DNA from: an uncultured Leucobacter sp. | GTDB taxonomy: Bacteria; Actinomycetota; Actinomycetes; Actinomycetales; Microbacteriaceae | Assembly (NCBI GenBank): GCA_937872275.1 | Contig: CALMSE010000308.1 | Span: 1-15,949, forward strand | Direction of reading: 5' to 3' | DNA: 15,949 nucleotides | Shown: positions 14,396 to 15,949 of the stretch, piece after piece | How positions within the stretch are numbered: the first letter of the stretch is position 1 | Layout of the letters: each line of letters starts with the position of its first letter | Notes under the pieces: generated by a model | Databases searched by the model: none | Seen by the model: only the letters and a program-made list of their open reading frames with translations | Told to the model about the DNA's origin: nothing | Position numbers and translations under genes: made by a program

Positions 14396-15949
14396 TCACT
14401 CCCACTCGATGGTCCCGGGCGGCTTGGACGTGACGTCGAGCACGACTCGGTTGACCTCCGGCACCTGGTTCGTGATGCGGTTCGAGATCTTCGCGAGCAC
14501 CTCGTAGGGCACGCGGGTCCAGTCCGCGGTCATCGCGTCCTCGGACGAGACCGGGCGCAGCACGATCGGGTGGCCGTAGGTGCGGCCGTCGCCCTGCACG
14601 CCCACCGAGCGCACGTCGGCGAGCAGCACCACGGGGCACTGCCAGATCTCGGCGTCGAGGCCCGCCGCCGTGAGCTCCTCGCGCGCGATCGCGTCGGCCG
14701 CGCGCAGGGTCTCGAGCCGGCCCTCCGTGACCTCCCCCACGATGCGGATGCCGAGGCCGGGCCCGGGGAACGGCTGCCGCGAGACGATCACCTCGGGCAG
14801 GCCCAGCTCGCGACCGATGGCGCGCACCTCGTCTTTGAAGAGGGCGCGCAGCGGCTCGACCAGCTCGAAGTTCAAGTCTTCGGGGAGGCCTCCGACGTTG
14901 TGGTGGCTCTTGATGTTCGCGGTGCCGGATCCGCCGCCCGATTCGACCACGTCGGGGTACAGGGTGCCCTGGACGAGGAAGCGGATCGGGTCGCCCTCCT
15001 CCGCGCTCTCGGCGACGAGCTCGGCCTGCGCCTGCTCGAAGGTGCGGATGAACTCGCGCCCGATGATCTTGCGCTTCGCCTCGGGGTCGGTCACCCCGGC
15101 GAGCGCCGTCAGGAAGCGCTCGCGCGCGTCGACCGTGACGAGCCGCACGCCGGTGGAGGCGACGTAGTCCTCCTCGACCTGACGCCGCTCGTCCTGCCGC
15201 AGCAGGCCGTGATCGACGAAGACGCACACCAGCTGGTCGCCGACGGCCTCGTGCACGAGCGCCGCGGCGACCGCCGAGTCGACGCCGCCCGAGAGCCCGC
15301 AGATCACCCTCCCGGTGCCGACCTGGGCGCGGATCCGCTCCACCTGCTCGGCGATCATGTTCCCCGCGTTCCAGTCGGCCGGGATGCCCGCGACATGGTG
15401 CAGGAAGTTCTCGAGCACGCGCTGCCCGTGGTCGCTGTGCTTCACCTCGGGGTGCCACTGCACGCCGTACATCTTCCTCTCGGCCGAGCCGAACGCGGCG
15501 ACGGGCGTCACCGCGGTGCGGGCGAGCACCTCGAAGCCCTCGGGGGCGCGCTGCACGGCGTCGCCGTGGCTCATCCACACGTTCTGACTCTCGGGCTGCC
15601 CGCCGAGGATGGTGCCGCCGCCCGAGAGCACCGTCGCGTCGGTCGCCCCGTACTCGCGGTCGCCCGTGTTGCCGACCTCGCCGCCGAGCGCGCGGGCCAT
15701 CACCTGGAAGCCGTAGCAGATGCCGAGCACCGGAACGCCGAGCTCGAAGATGGCGCCGTCGAAACTGGGCGCGCCCTCCTCGTACACCGAGGAGGGACCG
15801 CCCGAGAGCACGATGCCGAGCGGCTCCTTGGCCAGCACCTCCGCCGCGGTGATGGTGTGCGGCACGAGTTCGCTGTACACCCCCGCCTCGCGCACGCGGC
15901 GGGCGATCAGCTGCGCGTACTGCGCGCCGAAGTCGACGACGAGCACCGG
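14396..15949 (-). CDS. guaA: Glutamine-hydrolysing GMP synthase, 5' end beyond the window
   Basis: GMP synthase converts XMP, glutamine and ATP to GMP in purine biosynthesis. The class I glutamine amidotransferase domain comes first: [34 protein letters not shown], the nucleophile elbow GICYGFQ with the catalytic Cys, and [10 protein letters not shown] with the His/Glu of the triad. The ATP pyrophosphatase domain follows, with [15 protein letters not shown] as the PP-loop. The C-terminal dimerisation domain ends in KPPGTIEWE, the invariant end of the family. About 517 residues are present, close to full length. The codon before VLVVDFG reads Pro, matching the usual PVLVVDFG, so the true start lies a few codons outside the window and the GTG at 15946 is not it. 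It is a housekeeping gene unrelated to the cassette. Confidence 0.97.
   Translation of the reverse strand, partial: PVLVVDFGAQYAQLIARRVREAGVYSELVPHTITAAEVLAKEPLGIVLSGGPSSVYEEGAPSFDGAIFELGVPVLGICYGFQVMARALGGEVGNTGDREYGATDATVLSGGGTILGGQPESQNVWMSHGDAVQRAPEGFEVLARTAVTPVAAFGSAERKMYGVQWHPEVKHSDHGQRVLENFLHHVAGIPADWNAGNMIAEQVERIRAQVGTGRVICGLSGGVDSAVAAALVHEAVGDQLVCVFVDHGLLRQDERRQVEEDYVASTGVRLVTVDARERFLTALAGVTDPEAKRKIIGREFIRTFEQAQAELVAESAEEGDPIRFLVQGTLYPDVVESGGGSGTANIKSHHNVGGLPEDLNFELVEPLRALFKDEVRAIGRELGLPEVIVSRQPFPGPGLGIRIVGEVTEGRLETLRAADAIAREELTAAGLDAEIWQCPVVLLADVRSVGVQGDGRTYGHPIVLRPVSSEDAMTADWTRVPYEVLAKISNRITNQVPEVNRVVLDVTSKPPGTIEWE

Overview
This is a very GC-rich, tightly packed bacterial chromosome segment. 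Strong G/C bias at third codon positions, GTG starts, a TANNNT-type -10 placed for leaderless transcription, and a Bax-inhibitor-1/YccA-like protein next to guaA all suggest a high-GC actinobacterium, probably Microbacteriaceae (Leucobacter/Microbacterium-like). That assignment is inference, since no rRNA or tRNA gene is present.

Layout. Positions 1-102 may hold the 3' end of a plus-strand gene. Next come a GlpQ-like glycerophosphodiester phosphodiesterase (minus, 54-1079) and, divergent from it, a BI-1/YccA membrane protein (plus, 1142-1954). A long perfect hairpin (1964-2015) separates the BI-1 gene from the convergent end of a large minus-strand operon running from 11013 down to 2024. In transcription order that operon encodes a lipoprotein peptide-type solute-binding protein, two ABC permeases, an ABC ATPase, an Asp/Glu/hydantoin racemase, a DUF917 (S-methyl-thiohydantoin desulfurase-type) protein, a HyuA-like hydantoinase/oxoprolinase, and a class-V PLP enzyme of the 'cysteine desulfurase-like' group. 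Five of its seven junctions are ATGA stop/start overlaps or equivalently tight. Divergent from it, 11162-14254 encodes the second ABC ATPase, an M20 metallopeptidase and a FadR/FCD-type GntR regulator. A second long perfect hairpin (14303-14368) precedes the convergent, 5'-truncated guaA (GMP synthase).

How it works together. The twelve kilobases between the two hairpins look like one catabolic cassette. A binding-protein ABC importer, whose two ATPases sit in opposite operons, brings in a small amide- or peptide-like compound. The racemase, HyuA-like protein, DUF917 protein, PLP enzyme and M20 hydrolase then act on it. A perfect 19-bp palindrome (11095-11113) lies over the promoter elements of both divergent operons and is the obvious operator for the FCD regulator encoded at the end of the right operon. 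The substrate cannot be read from sequence; a hydantoin, thiohydantoin, lactam or derivatised dipeptide is the best guess.

No stretch over 300 bases lacks a gene. The largest gaps are 11014-11161 (divergent control region) and 14255-14395 (hairpin). No tRNA, rRNA, CRISPR, transposase or integrase was seen.
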